From assembly GCF_900585905.1 (NCBI RefSeq), contig NZ_UTVH01000010.1, positions 160,517-224,516 on the forward strand: a stretch of 64,000 nt of DNA. Reading direction: 5' to 3'. The stretch's first letter is position 1; each line of letters starts with the position of its first letter. The notes beneath the pieces were generated by a model. That model searched no databases, was not told where the DNA came from, and was given only the letters and a program-made list of their open reading frames with translations. Source of the stretch: Pseudomonas viridiflava (GTDB taxonomy: Bacteria; Pseudomonadota; Gammaproteobacteria; Pseudomonadales; Pseudomonadaceae). Of this stretch, positions 7,806-16,115 are shown piece by piece. The position numbers and the translations under genes were made by a program.

Positions 7806-8306
7806 TTAGGAATAAATCTTGTTGCTGATAGCGTCCCAGCCGCCAGCGATTTGTCCGGCGCCCTGCCCAGACTGTCGGCTTTGCTTAGAATATACGAGCT
7901 GGATACGTCCATAGTTCAGCGCAATAAGTTCGCTTGGAAAGGCCCCGGGTCGGTTTCCATTACCAGCCAAGGTAAACGAACTAATAATTACTTCTTCCAG
8001 TTTTATTTCTAAATATTTGACCTTCGGATCGCCTGCCCGAAATACATGCACAGATACCAGCGGAAAGTGCTTGCCACTGCAGCAAGCTTCATGAAGCTTC
8101 GGCGTAGCGTTATCAACAGCTTTACGAAGAAGCATGTCGCTCATGTAGGCACGACCTGAGGTAGCGCCACCAGCGGAGGTGGATGTAGAGGAGGCAGACT
8201 GGCTGGCCGATAAATCGAAATCCTGCAGCTCGATCCAGTTCTCATAGCCCTCTGATAGAGTTTCGCCGGGTACGCCTTCGATCTGCAGATATGCCTCAAA
8301 TGACAT
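7806..8306 (-). CDS. hcp: Hcp-family type VI secretion tube protein
   Basis: A 166-residue Hcp1-family protein: N-terminal SFEAYLQIEGVPGE, a Ser/Thr/Gly-rich loop (about 36-50) and the beta-barrel signature LEIKLEEVIISSFTL. Hcp hexamers stack into the type VI tube and can carry small effectors in the lumen. AAAAGGAATTAATC precedes the ATG. It leads a three-gene minus-strand set with the toxin and candidate immunity genes; no other type VI structural genes are nearby, so this is an orphan cassette that must use a machine encoded elsewhere. Confidence 0.92.
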   Translation of the reverse strand: MSFEAYLQIEGVPGETLSEGYENWIELQDFDLSASQSASSTSTSAGGATSGRAYMSDMLLRKAVDNATPKLHEACCSGKHFPLVSVHVFRAGDPKVKYLEIKLEEVIISSFTLAGNGNRPGAFPSELIALNYGRIQLVYSKQSRQSGQGAGQIAGGWDAISNKIYS

Positions 8307-8318
8307 GATTAATTCCTT

Positions 8319-8489
8319 TTAATACGATTTTGAGCCGTGATGATACACGCCGATATTCCCTATTGAAACGGCCCCCGGCTTTGGTACCTGGGTGTGGGTG
8401 CCATGCGGGCAGTGGGGGCGATAGGTGGGTAGCTCAGGCGAGATGAGGGCTACGATCTGCGGTAGGCCGCTGTGGCCGAGGGAAGCATC
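8319..8489 (-). pseudogene. 3' fragment of an unidentified gene upstream of hcp
   Basis: An open frame with protein-like composition (LPQIVALISPELPTYRPHC, then PHGTHTQVPKPG and YHHGSKSY) ends 12 bases before hcp. It has no plausible start: upstream it runs into the terminator and tRNA. It looks like the tail of a gene cut when the element joined the tRNA end. No family is recognised. Confidence 0.3.
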
Positions 8490-8512
8490 TTTGTATGCGC
8501 AATTGTACGTAT

Positions 8513-8552
8513 TGCAAAAACGACAAAGGCCTGCATCGCTGCAAGCCTTTGT
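8513..8552 (-). terminator. rho-independent terminator of tRNA-Thr
   Basis: On the minus strand AAAGGC-TTGCAGCGATGCAG-GCCTTT is followed by GTCGTTTTT, just past the CCA end of the tRNA. Confidence 0.8.
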
Positions 8553-8558
8553 TTTGTA

Positions 8559-8634
<76 letters not shown>

Positions 8635-8910
8635 GTGATGGGCGGTGAGTATATAGATTTTTTTTGGGCTGTAAACCTTAGCCACTGATTTCGCTTAAAA
8701 ATTTTGCTGCACCGCCTGTGGCCAGCATGGCTGGCGCGTAGGCGGTGGTGTTGAGGTGGGTATCGGCCCGGTGGCGTGGGGCTGCAGGGCGTTGGTCGGG
8801 TGGGGGAGGGTTTGCGCGGGTTTTGTGCGCTGGGCTTCAGGTTGATGGCTGGGCAGGGCTTTGGGCGGGAAAGCTTGCTAGTATTGCCCGTCGCCACGGA
8901 TAGCCGTTCA

Positions 8911-9903
8911 ATGCCGAAACACAGCACCTATTACGATGTGCTCAACGTCCCTCGCGATGCCTCTGCGGACGAGATCAAGCACGCCTTTCGCAAACTGGCG
9001 CAGCAGCTGCACCCTGATCGCAATCGGTCGGCCGGTGCGTCGGAGCTGATGGCGGTAGTCAATGCTGCGCATCAAACCCTCGGCGATCCTCGCAAGCGTG
9101 CGCAATACGACGCCATGCTGATCCAGAACGCGCAACGCGCACGTCAGGTGGCGACCCAGCGACGTCATGGGGGGCCGAGTGCGGCAGTGGCCAGACCTTC
9201 GCCGCGTCCTTCCGTCAGCACTCAATCGAAACCCGCCAAGGCAGCGCGGCGTGGCAGTCGTGCGCGTTGGCTGGCGGTGTTTGTCGTGGCTTGTGGGGCA
9301 GGCGCGTGGATGGGCTTTGATCATGAAGCGGAGAAGGCTGCCATGCCGCCGCCGGTGATCAACGACGCCGCGATACTGGCGCAAGCTCAGGAGAAGGCTG
9401 AAGCCGCATCGGCAGCCATTGCAGCGGCGTCCAGGGTGGCGGTTGAGGCGCCCGCGGGCAAGCCGGTGAGGAGCGTCGAGCCCGGTCAGACGGATTGCGT
9501 GCCGCCAGAGTTTGACCCTCTTGGCGCGCCCTGGCCGAAGGCTGGCGCGTACATCGCCGGGATGCCGTTGACCCACGATGGTGGCTGGTCGGAAATCACC
9601 CTGGACAACATGGCGGGCGAGCAGGCGGTGTACGCCAAGGTCACTGATGCCAGCGGCAAGCGCGATTATCGCCACGCCTATGTGCCAGCCCACAGCCGCT
9701 TCACCTTCGGGCGCATGGACGTTGGCAATTATCTGCTCAAATACAAGATGCTCGACACTGGCTGCGCCTATGCGTCGAACCGGATTCGGCTGGAAGAAAC
9801 CCTGGTGGGCGACCGCATCAAGTCCAGTGTCTACAAGCTGACGCTACGCAAACTGGAGAACCGCAATTCGCAGTTCTCCAATGTGCATGCAGAGCAGTTT
9901 TGA
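8911..9903 (+). CDS. J-domain protein with membrane anchor
   Basis: A 330-residue DnaJ-like co-chaperone. The J domain fills about residues 5-70 (YYDVLNVPRDASADEIKHAF, the HPD triplet in LHPDRN), followed by a basic linker, one membrane segment (RWLAVFVVACGAGAWMGF, about 127-145) and an Ala-rich helix. A C-terminal domain of about 120 residues is not recognised. There is no Gly/Phe or zinc-finger region, so it is not DnaJ itself. The start at MPKHSTYY is set by the J-domain edge; a longer frame upstream has no family support. It probably recruits DnaK to a specific client at the inner membrane. Confidence 0.85.
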   Translation: MPKHSTYYDVLNVPRDASADEIKHAFRKLAQQLHPDRNRSAGASELMAVVNAAHQTLGDPRKRAQYDAMLIQNAQRARQVATQRRHGGPSAAVARPSPRPSVSTQSKPAKAARRGSRARWLAVFVVACGAGAWMGFDHEAEKAAMPPPVINDAAILAQAQEKAEAASAAIAAASRVAVEAPAGKPVRSVEPGQTDCVPPEFDPLGAPWPKAGAYIAGMPLTHDGGWSEITLDNMAGEQAVYAKVTDASGKRDYRHAYVPAHSRFTFGRMDVGNYLLKYKMLDTGCAYASNRIRLEETLVGDRIKSSVYKLTLRKLENRNSQFSNVHAEQF

Positions 9904-9911
9904 GTGATGCG

Positions 9912-9931
9912 CTCCCGGCGCGGGCCGGGAG
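9912..9931. terminator. GC-rich hairpin between converging genes
   Basis: CTCCCGGC-GCGG-GCCGGGAG lies between the ends of the J-domain gene and yggT. There is no clear T run on either strand, so it is a possible rather than proven terminator. Confidence 0.4.
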
Positions 9932-9948
9932 GGTGTCAGGCGGGGGGA

Positions 9949-10539
9949 TCAGATCAGCAGGCGCAGGACTTCTGGCATCAGGCTCATGGCGGCCAGGTTG
10001 TTGATGACCAGCATGTCCAGCAGCTTGAGGACCATGAAGGCCAGAATCGGCGAGATGTCCAGGCCGCCCAGATTCGGCAGGATGCGACGCAGCGGGGCCA
10101 GCAGTGGTTCGGTGATCTGGTTGACCAGTTCGGCGCCGGGGTTGTGGCTGGCCGGGGCGACCCACGACAGGATCACGCTGACGATCAGGGCGAAGAAGAA
10201 GATCTTCAGGAACAGCGCGGTTACGCCGATGATCGCCCAGATCAGCAGGTGCAGCGGATCACCGGTGGTGCCGTAGGCCAGCAGCAGGGTGAGCGCCATC
10301 AGGATCATCTGCACGATGATTGCCAGCACCAGCGAAGACATGTCCAGGCCAAACAGGCTTGGAATGATCCGCCGCAGCGGTTTCAGCAGGGGCTGAGTGG
10401 CGCGCACGGCGAACTGGCTGAGCGGGTTGTAGAAGTCGGCGCGCACCAGTTGCAGCACGAAGCGCAACAGGATGATCAGCAGATACAGACTGCCGATGGT
10501 TTGCAGTATGTAGATTGCAGCGGTGTTCAGTCCGATCAT
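9949..10539 (-). CDS. YggT family inner-membrane protein
   Basis: A 196-residue protein with two copies of the YggT repeat, each having hydrophobic helices (LYLLIILLRFVLQL; LKIFFFALIVSVILSW) followed by a PLLxPLRRIxP motif (near residues 49-58 and 145-154). The family is linked to osmotic-shock tolerance and cell-envelope functions, but its molecular role is unknown. It is the last gene of the yggS-proC-yggT minus-strand operon, 28 bases after proC, an arrangement conserved in pseudomonads. Confidence 0.9.
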   Translation of the reverse strand: MIGLNTAAIYILQTIGSLYLLIILLRFVLQLVRADFYNPLSQFAVRATQPLLKPLRRIIPSLFGLDMSSLVLAIIVQMILMALTLLLAYGTTGDPLHLLIWAIIGVTALFLKIFFFALIVSVILSWVAPASHNPGAELVNQITEPLLAPLRRILPNLGGLDISPILAFMVLKLLDMLVINNLAAMSLMPEVLRLLI

Positions 10540-10567
10540 TCGGTCTGCTCCTCAATGACTGTAAGAA

Positions 10568-11386
10568 TTACTTGCCCAGTTGCTCGGCCATTTCTGCCGA
10601 GCGATGTGCGGCAGCGGTGAGCGCGGTGTCTACCAACGCTTCGAAGCCGCCGGCCTGGAATGATTTGATCGCCGTTTCCGTGGTGCCTGCGGGTGAGGTG
10701 ACGCGACGGCGCAGTTCGGCGGCATCGACATCGCTGCCGGTGGCCATCAAGGCGGCGCCCAGCGCGGTTTGTTGGGTCAGTTGTGCGGCGACGTCCTGGG
10801 GCAGGCCCAGTTTGACGCCTGCTGCGGTCATGGCTTCGATCAGCAGAAAAAAGTACGCCGGGCCGCTGCCGGAGACGGCGGTGACTGCGTCCAGTTGTTG
10901 TTCTTGCCCCAGCCACAGGGCCATGCCGACCGCCGACAACAGCTGCTCGGCCTGCTCGCGTTGCGCCGGAGTGACCTGCGCGGTGGCGTACAGGCCGCTG
11001 ACGCCCTGACGCAGCAAGGAGGGCGTATTGGGCATGCAGCGTACGATGGGCTGCTCGCCCAGCCAGTTGATCATGCTGGCGCAGGTGATCCCGGCGGCGA
11101 TGGAGACCACCAGCTGGTTGGGCTTCAGGCTCGGGCGCAAGGCTTCGCACACCGCTTTCATCACCTGCGGCTTGACTGCGATCAGCACCACATCGGCGCC
11201 TTCGATGGCTTCGGCGTTGTCGGCAAATACCTGAATGCCGTGTTCGGCGGCGATCTTGTCGCGGGTTTCGGCGCCCGGGTCGCTGGCGCGGATGGCGTCG
11301 GCTTCCACCCCTTCGGCGCGCAGGCCGCCGATCAGGCTGGCGGCCATGTTACCGGCGCCGATGAAGGCAATGCGGGTCGTGCTCAT
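10568..11386 (-). CDS. proC: pyrroline-5-carboxylate reductase
   Basis: Catalyses the last step of proline synthesis, NAD(P)H reduction of 1-pyrroline-5-carboxylate, in the cytoplasm. At 272 residues it has the normal length. The N-terminal Rossmann motif IAFIGAGNMAASLIGG (6-21), the central VVSIAAGI segment and the C-terminal dimer domain VSGSGPAYFFLLIEAM (about 170-185) with TSPAGTTE are present. It lies 22 bases downstream of yggS in the same operon. Confidence 0.96.
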   Translation of the reverse strand: MSTTRIAFIGAGNMAASLIGGLRAEGVEADAIRASDPGAETRDKIAAEHGIQVFADNAEAIEGADVVLIAVKPQVMKAVCEALRPSLKPNQLVVSIAAGITCASMINWLGEQPIVRCMPNTPSLLRQGVSGLYATAQVTPAQREQAEQLLSAVGMALWLGQEQQLDAVTAVSGSGPAYFFLLIEAMTAAGVKLGLPQDVAAQLTQQTALGAALMATGSDVDAAELRRRVTSPAGTTETAIKSFQAGGFEALVDTALTAAAHRSAEMAEQLGK

Positions 11387-11408
11387 GTCGGGTTCCTTGG
11401 GTCAGAAG

Positions 11409-12095
11409 TCATGGCTGGCCGTAGTCGCGGGCGCCAAAAAGGGCAGTGCCAATCCGCACCCAGTTGGCGCCTTGTGCGATGGCGGCCTCCAGGTCGTGGC
11501 TCATGCCCATGGAAAGGGTGTCCAGCGGCAGGTTCAGGCTCGTCTGCAACTCACGCACGCTGGCGAAGGCGGCGTTTTGCTCGGCGCTGTCGTCGGTGGG
11601 TTCCGGAATGGCCATCAGGCCGCGCAGCTGCAGACGCGGCAGCGCGCTGATGGCGGCGGCCAGCGCAGGCAGGTCGGCGGGTGTGCAGCCGGACTTGCTC
11701 GCTTCACCGCTGACATTGACCTGGATGCAGATATTGAGCGGCGGCAGGCTGTCGGGGCGTTGCTCGGACAGACGTTGCGCGATTTTCAGGCGATCCACGG
11801 AATGTACCCAGGCGAAGTTCTCGGCGATAGCGCGCGTCTTGTTCGACTGAATGGGGCCGATGAAATGCCAACACAAGGGCAGGTCGGCCAGTTCGGCCTG
11901 TTTGCCCAAGGCTTCCTGCAAATAGTTTTCGCCAAAATCGCGCAATCCGGCGGCATAGGCTTCGCGCAGGTCGTCGGCAGGCTTGGTCTTGCTCACCGCC
12001 AGCAGGCCCACGCTGGCCGGATCACGCTGTACGGCGTGCGCGGCTGCGCTTATTCGTGCGCCGAGCGTTGAAATGTTCGCTGCTATCATGGACAT
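11409..12095 (-). CDS. YggS-type PLP-binding homeostasis protein
   Basis: A 228-residue fold-III PLP protein of the YggS/PLPBP family, which binds pyridoxal phosphate without known enzyme activity and buffers vitamin B6 and amino-acid pools. The PLP Lys lies in LLAVSKTKP (about 31-39), and the phosphate-binding MGMSHDLEAAI (about 196-206) is present. First gene of the yggS-proC-yggT operon, divergent from pilT across a gap of only 55 bases, so the two promoters must overlap or lie inside coding sequence. Confidence 0.95.
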   Translation of the reverse strand: MSMIAANISTLGARISAAAHAVQRDPASVGLLAVSKTKPADDLREAYAAGLRDFGENYLQEALGKQAELADLPLCWHFIGPIQSNKTRAIAENFAWVHSVDRLKIAQRLSEQRPDSLPPLNICIQVNVSGEASKSGCTPADLPALAAAISALPRLQLRGLMAIPEPTDDSAEQNAAFASVRELQTSLNLPLDTLSMGMSHDLEAAIAQGANWVRIGTALFGARDYGQP

Positions 12096-12150
12096 TGATT
12101 TGCGCCAGCAGGGCTAAGGTCTGCGGCATTCTATGTGATTGAGGAGCTGT

Positions 12151-13185
12151 ATGGATATTACCGAGCTGCTGGCCTTCAGTGCCAAGCAAGGCGCATCGGA
12201 CTTGCACCTCTCGGCCGGGCTGCCGCCGATGATCCGAGTCGATGGCGATGTGCGCCGCATCAACCTGCCCGCACTGGATGCCCGCGACGTGCAGGCGTTG
12301 ATCTACGACATCATGAATGACAAGCAGCGCCAGGACTTCGAGGAGCGTCTGGAGACTGACTTTTCCTTCGAGGTGCCTGGCGTGGCGCGCTTCAGGGTCA
12401 ACGTCTTCAACCAGAATCGCGGCGCCGGTGCGGTGTTCCGGACCATTCCAGCGAAGATCCTCAGCCTGGACGATCTGGGCATGGGAGAAGTGTTTCGCAA
12501 GATTACCGACGTCACCCGTGGCCTGGTTCTGGTCACCGGGCCGACCGGCTCGGGCAAGTCGACGACCCTGGCGGCGATGGTCGATTACCTCAACACCAAT
12601 CGCCATCATCACATCCTGACGATTGAAGACCCCATCGAGTTTGTCCACGAATCGAAGAAGTGTCTGGTCAACCAGCGTGAAGTGCATCGCGACACGCTGG
12701 GGTTTTCCGAAGCCTTGCGCTCGGCCCTGCGCGAAGACCCGGACGTGATTCTGGTGGGCGAGATGCGTGACCTTGAGACCATTCGTCTGGCGCTGACTGC
12801 AGCGGAAACCGGGCACTTGGTGTTCGGCACCCTGCACACCACGTCAGCGGCGAAGACCATCGACCGGATTGTCGATGTGTTTCCGGCCCAGGAAAAATCG
12901 ATGATTCGCTCGATGCTGTCCGAGTCGCTGCACGCGGTGATTTCCCAGGCCTTGCTGAAGAAGGTCGGCGGCGGGCGGGTGGCGGCTCACGAGATCATGA
13001 TCGGCACGCCCGCCATCCGTAACCTGATCCGTGAGGACAAGGTGGCGCAGATGTATTCGGCGATCCAGACCGGCGGCTCGGTGGGCATGCAGACCCTGGA
13101 CATGTGCCTCAAGGACCTGGTCAGCAAAGGCACCATCACCCGCGACACGGCGAAGGAAAAGGCCAAGGTGCCGGATAATTTTTGA
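12151..13185 (+). CDS. pilT: type IV pilus retraction ATPase
   Basis: Hexameric motor that depolymerises the type IV pilus for twitching. At 344 residues it has the usual length. Visible are the N-terminal PAS-like part, Walker A GPTGSGKST (130-138), the Asp box near EDPIEF, Walker B VILVGEMRD and the family signature AIRNLIRE. The ATG at 12151 (MDITELL) follows GAGGAGCT. The pilU paralogue that follows pilT in P. aeruginosa is not here; the next gene is a C40 peptidase on the other strand. Confidence 0.97.
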   Translation: MDITELLAFSAKQGASDLHLSAGLPPMIRVDGDVRRINLPALDARDVQALIYDIMNDKQRQDFEERLETDFSFEVPGVARFRVNVFNQNRGAGAVFRTIPAKILSLDDLGMGEVFRKITDVTRGLVLVTGPTGSGKSTTLAAMVDYLNTNRHHHILTIEDPIEFVHESKKCLVNQREVHRDTLGFSEALRSALREDPDVILVGEMRDLETIRLALTAAETGHLVFGTLHTTSAAKTIDRIVDVFPAQEKSMIRSMLSESLHAVISQALLKKVGGGRVAAHEIMIGTPAIRNLIREDKVAQMYSAIQTGGSVGMQTLDMCLKDLVSKGTITRDTAKEKAKVPDNF

Positions 13186-13250
13186 GGGTGTGTCTGGCTC
13201 TGGGGCCCTTGAACAGGCCCCATCAATCACGGATTTGAAACGCAGACTCT

Positions 13251-13354
13251 GTAGGAGCGCACGCAGGTTACGACGGCCGCGATGGCGGTGTGTCAGACAG
13301 GACGCTATCGCGGCCTCGCGATGCTCGGTGGAACGCCACCCCGGGCGCTCCTAC
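13251..13354. repeat. REP pair, decayed inverted arms
   Basis: GTAGGAGCGCACGCAGGTTA at the left and GGGCGCTCCTAC at the right, with GCCGCGATGGCGG and CGCTATCGCGGCC inner arms. It fills the pilT/peptidase convergent gap. Confidence 0.75.
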
Positions 13355-13378
13355 AAAGGCCAACAGTTAAAAGCGTTT

Positions 13379-14062
13379 TTAGCGCTGTACCACGCGCATG
13401 GGTGCGGTCTGCTTCGGGAGCACGCGTTTGGCGACCATGTAATGGCTGTTCCAGTACGGCTTTTTCAGCGTATCTACCGTCACTTTCTTGCCGCGCCGTG
13501 GCGCATGGACGAAGCGGTCGTTGCCCAGGTAGATGGCAACGTGGTTGACCTTGCGGCTCTTGATGTTGAAGAACAGCAGGTCGCCCGGCTTGAGGTCCTT
13601 GCGGTCGACTTTCTGCCCGTGGCCTTCGGCCATGGCGTTGGATGTGCGCGGCAGATTGACGTCAGCGACGTCGTTGAACGCATATTTTACCAATCCACTG
13701 CAGTCCAGCCCTTTTCCCGGGGTGTTGCCGCCCCAACGATAAGGTGTACCGACGGCCTTGAGGGCGCGGCTGACCACGGCGTTGCTTTGTTTGATGTTCG
13801 GCGCCGCCGGCAGTTGAATGTTGGCGACGTCCTGAGGGGTGCTCTTCAGGATGGGACGCTGGATCACTGTCCGGGTGCTGCGGCTTTTTGGATAGATGAC
13901 AGACGCAGGTTGATCGTTGGTGGACGCGGTCACTGGTGAAGTATGTGATTTGACAGTGTAGCCAGTGAAGCTCGCGGGTAATGATTGCTCACGATTGGTG
14001 GCGTGGGCGGCCAGGGGCACTAATAGGCAGATGGTTAGCCATGACTTGAAAAAAGGACGCAT
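13379..14062 (-). CDS. exported C40 (NlpC/P60) peptidoglycan peptidase
   Basis: A 227-residue protein with an N-terminal signal peptide (SWLTICLLVPLAAHA), a variable linker of about 70 residues and an NlpC/P60 domain. The catalytic set is visible: Cys121 in GLDCSGLV, His174 in NHVAIYLG and a third polar residue, His186, in FVHAPR. Such enzymes cut the D-Glu to diaminopimelate stem-peptide bond in the periplasm. No anchor or LysM repeat is seen. Divergent from the TM2 gene, with about 250 bases between. Confidence 0.9.
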   Translation of the reverse strand: MRPFFKSWLTICLLVPLAAHATNREQSLPASFTGYTVKSHTSPVTASTNDQPASVIYPKSRSTRTVIQRPILKSTPQDVANIQLPAAPNIKQSNAVVSRALKAVGTPYRWGGNTPGKGLDCSGLVKYAFNDVADVNLPRTSNAMAEGHGQKVDRKDLKPGDLLFFNIKSRKVNHVAIYLGNDRFVHAPRRGKKVTVDTLKKPYWNSHYMVAKRVLPKQTAPMRVVQR

Positions 14063-14094
14063 TCGGCAAGGCTCTTGGTGGTTAAGCGCGCAAC

Positions 14095-14103
14095 TTTATA
14101 ACA
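14095..14103 (-). promoter_or_regulatory. extended -10 promoter for the C40 peptidase gene
   Basis: TGTTATAAA on the minus strand, 33 bases before the start codon. No good -35 box, as is common with TG-extended -10 elements. Confidence 0.4.
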
Positions 14104-14195
14104 GCTTTTTGCGGATTTCTGACCCCTTATTACGAAACCGTTACAGCAGAATCGTTGCAAAATGCACGATGGACTGTTGCAGTGGAGGCCTCAAT

Positions 14196-14240
14196 CCCTT
14201 GTGGCACAAGGGGTTGCATTAAGGGCAGGAGGTTCCTGCC
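14196..14240. promoter_or_regulatory. two perfect palindromes upstream of the TM2 gene
   Basis: CCCTTGTG-G-CACAAGGG (14196-14212) and GGCAGGA-GGT-TCCTGCC (14224-14240) lie 12 bases apart in the divergent peptidase/TM2 interval. They could be operators or RNA hairpins; no factor is assigned. Confidence 0.45.
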
Positions 14241-14312
14241 ATACGTCGGATCGACTTACCAAAGTCACAATCTTTATCACTATTTTTTTCTATCGAGACA
14301 AACGAGGTCCAC

Positions 14313-14732
14313 ATGAACACCTATGAAGTCACGTCGCCGCACCAGGACACCCACAGCAAATTGCTCGGCTACCTGCTCTGGATTGTCGGCTTTACCGGCG
14401 CCCATCGTTTCTATTACGGCAAGCCGGTGACCGGCACGATCTGGTTTTTCACCCTGGGCTTGCTGGGCATTGGTTGGTTGATTGATCTGTTTCTGATCCC
14501 GGCGATGGATCGTGAGGCCGACCTGCGCTTTACCGCTGGCGCAACCGATTACAACGTGGCGTGGGCTCTGCTGGCGTTCCTGGGGATGTTCGGCGTGCAC
14601 CGTATGTATCAGGGCAAATGGATCACCGGGATCATCTACCTCTGCACCGGCGGGTTGTTTCTGGTGGGCGTGCTCTATGACTTCTGGACGATGAACGAAC
14701 AGATTTCGATCAGGAATGCGCGGCGCGGGTGA
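14313..14732 (+). CDS. TM2-domain membrane protein
   Basis: A 139-residue protein with two tandem TM2 units, each a pair of membrane helices around a G-x-H-R-(F/M)-Y motif: FTGAHRFYYGKPVTGTIWF (about 29-47) and MFGVHRMYQGKWITGIIY (about 90-107). A charged linker (IPAMDREADLRF) joins them. The family has no settled function in bacteria. A GAGG site precedes the ATG. It is monocistronic, with pyrC' converging from the right. Confidence 0.88.
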   Translation: MNTYEVTSPHQDTHSKLLGYLLWIVGFTGAHRFYYGKPVTGTIWFFTLGLLGIGWLIDLFLIPAMDREADLRFTAGATDYNVAWALLAFLGMFGVHRMYQGKWITGIIYLCTGGLFLVGVLYDFWTMNEQISIRNARRG

Positions 14733-14837
14733 GGCTACATGGGACTGGCTGCGTGGGACCGGCTACACATCTGCTTCGTCAGAAATGCAGCCTTCCCGGC
14801 TGATGCGGAGCGCCGCCCGGCCGGGCCCATGATCCAG

Positions 14838-16115
14838 TCATACATTCCCGGTGTGGGTGATCCGCCCGTCCACCACGGTGTAGCGCACGGCGCCTGGCAG
14901 GCAGTGGCCGAGGAAAGGGCAGTTTTCGCCCCTGGACAGCCAGGTTTCGCCCGCCACTGTGGAAGCGTCGGGCTCGAAGAGGACGATATCGGCAGGTGAG
15001 CCTGTGTGCAGTTGGCCTGCTGGCAGGCGCAAGGCTGCCGCCGGGCCGCTGCTGAGGCGGGCGATCAGCGTGGGCAGGTCGAGCAGGCCGTCCTTGACCA
15101 GGGTCATCGCCAGCGGCAGCAGCAGTTCAACGCTGCTGATGCCGGGCTCGGTGGCGCCAAAGGGCGCAAGCTTGGCGTCACGCTCATGGGGCTGGTGATG
15201 GCTGGATATCGCCTGAATCACGCCGGATTTGACCGCTTCACGCAGACCCTCGCGATCCGCCCGGCTGCGCAGTGGCGGTTGCACGTGATAGAGGCTGGAA
15301 AAATCGATCAGCGCTTCGTCAGTCAGAATCAGTTGATACAACGCCACGTCGGCGGTGACCTTCAGGCCACGCGCCTGGGCCTGGGCGATCAGCGCCGCAC
15401 CGCGCGCACTGGTCAACTGGCTGAAATGGGCGCGTACGCCGCTTTGCTCAACCAGCAACAAATCCCGGGCCAGCGCGACGGTTTCTGCGGTTTCCGGAAT
15501 CCCCGCCAGGCCCAGAAAGCTCGCCGTGGGGCCTTCGTGCGCCAGGCCGCCTTCGGCCAGATCGCGGTCCTGGGAGTTGAAAATCACTGTCAGGTCGAAG
15601 GTCGCCGCATATTCCAGCGCACGACACAGCGTGCGGGTATTGCGAAAGCTCTCCAGACCGTTGCCAAAGGCCACGCAGCCGACGTCACGCAGTGCCACCA
15701 GCTCGGCCAGCTGTTCGCCTTCCAGGCCTTTGCTCAGGGCGCCGATGGGGAACACCTTGGCGTGCCCGGCTTCGCGGGCGCGGTCCAGAATCAGTTCGGC
15801 CACGGCCGAGGTGTCGAGAATCGGTTTGGTGCGCGGCGGGCAGCACAGGCTGGTCACGCCACCGGCTGCTGCGGCGCGGGTTTCGCTGGCAATCGTGCCT
15901 TTGCGGCTGTAGCCCGGCTCGCGCAGAGCGACGTTGAGGTCAACCAGCCCTGGCGCGGCAATCAGGCCACGGGCGTCGAGGGTCTGCACCGGCTCGAAAC
16001 CGGCTGGCGCCGCGCCGATGGCGAGTACCTTGCAGGCTTCGATGTGCAGGTTGGTAACCTGATCCCGGCCGCTGACCGGATCAATGACGCGAGCGCCGAG
16101 AATACTGAGTTTCAC
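14838..16115 (-). CDS. pyrC': dihydroorotase-like non-catalytic subunit (PyrC')
   Basis: A 425-residue amidohydrolase-fold protein. In Pseudomonas this homologue has lost dihydroorotase activity and serves as scaffold for the PyrB aspartate transcarbamoylase dodecamer. The sequence agrees: the N-terminal metal motif, normally D-x-H-x-H, reads [10 protein letters not shown] here (about 59-68), lacking both His residues. The start overlaps the end of pyrB by 4 bases, so translation is coupled. Third gene of pyrR-pyrB-pyrC'. Confidence 0.93.
   Translation of the reverse strand: MKLSILGARVIDPVSGRDQVTNLHIEACKVLAIGAAPAGFEPVQTLDARGLIAAPGLVDLNVALREPGYSRKGTIASETRAAAAGGVTSLCCPPRTKPILDTSAVAELILDRAREAGHAKVFPIGALSKGLEGEQLAELVALRDVGCVAFGNGLESFRNTRTLCRALEYAATFDLTVIFNSQDRDLAEGGLAHEGPTASFLGLAGIPETAETVALARDLLLVEQSGVRAHFSQLTSARGAALIAQAQARGLKVTADVALYQLILTDEALIDFSSLYHVQPPLRSRADREGLREAVKSGVIQAISSHHQPHERDAKLAPFGATEPGISSVELLLPLAMTLVKDGLLDLPTLIARLSSGPAAALRLPAGQLHTGSPADIVLFEPDASTVAGETWLSRGENCPFLGHCLPGAVRYTVVDGRITHTGNV

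Noticed and set aside
13199..13222. Terminator after pilT (TGGGGCC/GGCCCCA stem)
   Set aside because: The stem is real, but no T-run follows on the plus strand, so it is not listed as a terminator.
14838..16115. Active dihydroorotase
   Set aside because: The N-terminal H-x-H metal site is absent ([10 protein letters not shown]), so the gene is called as the structural PyrC' subunit.
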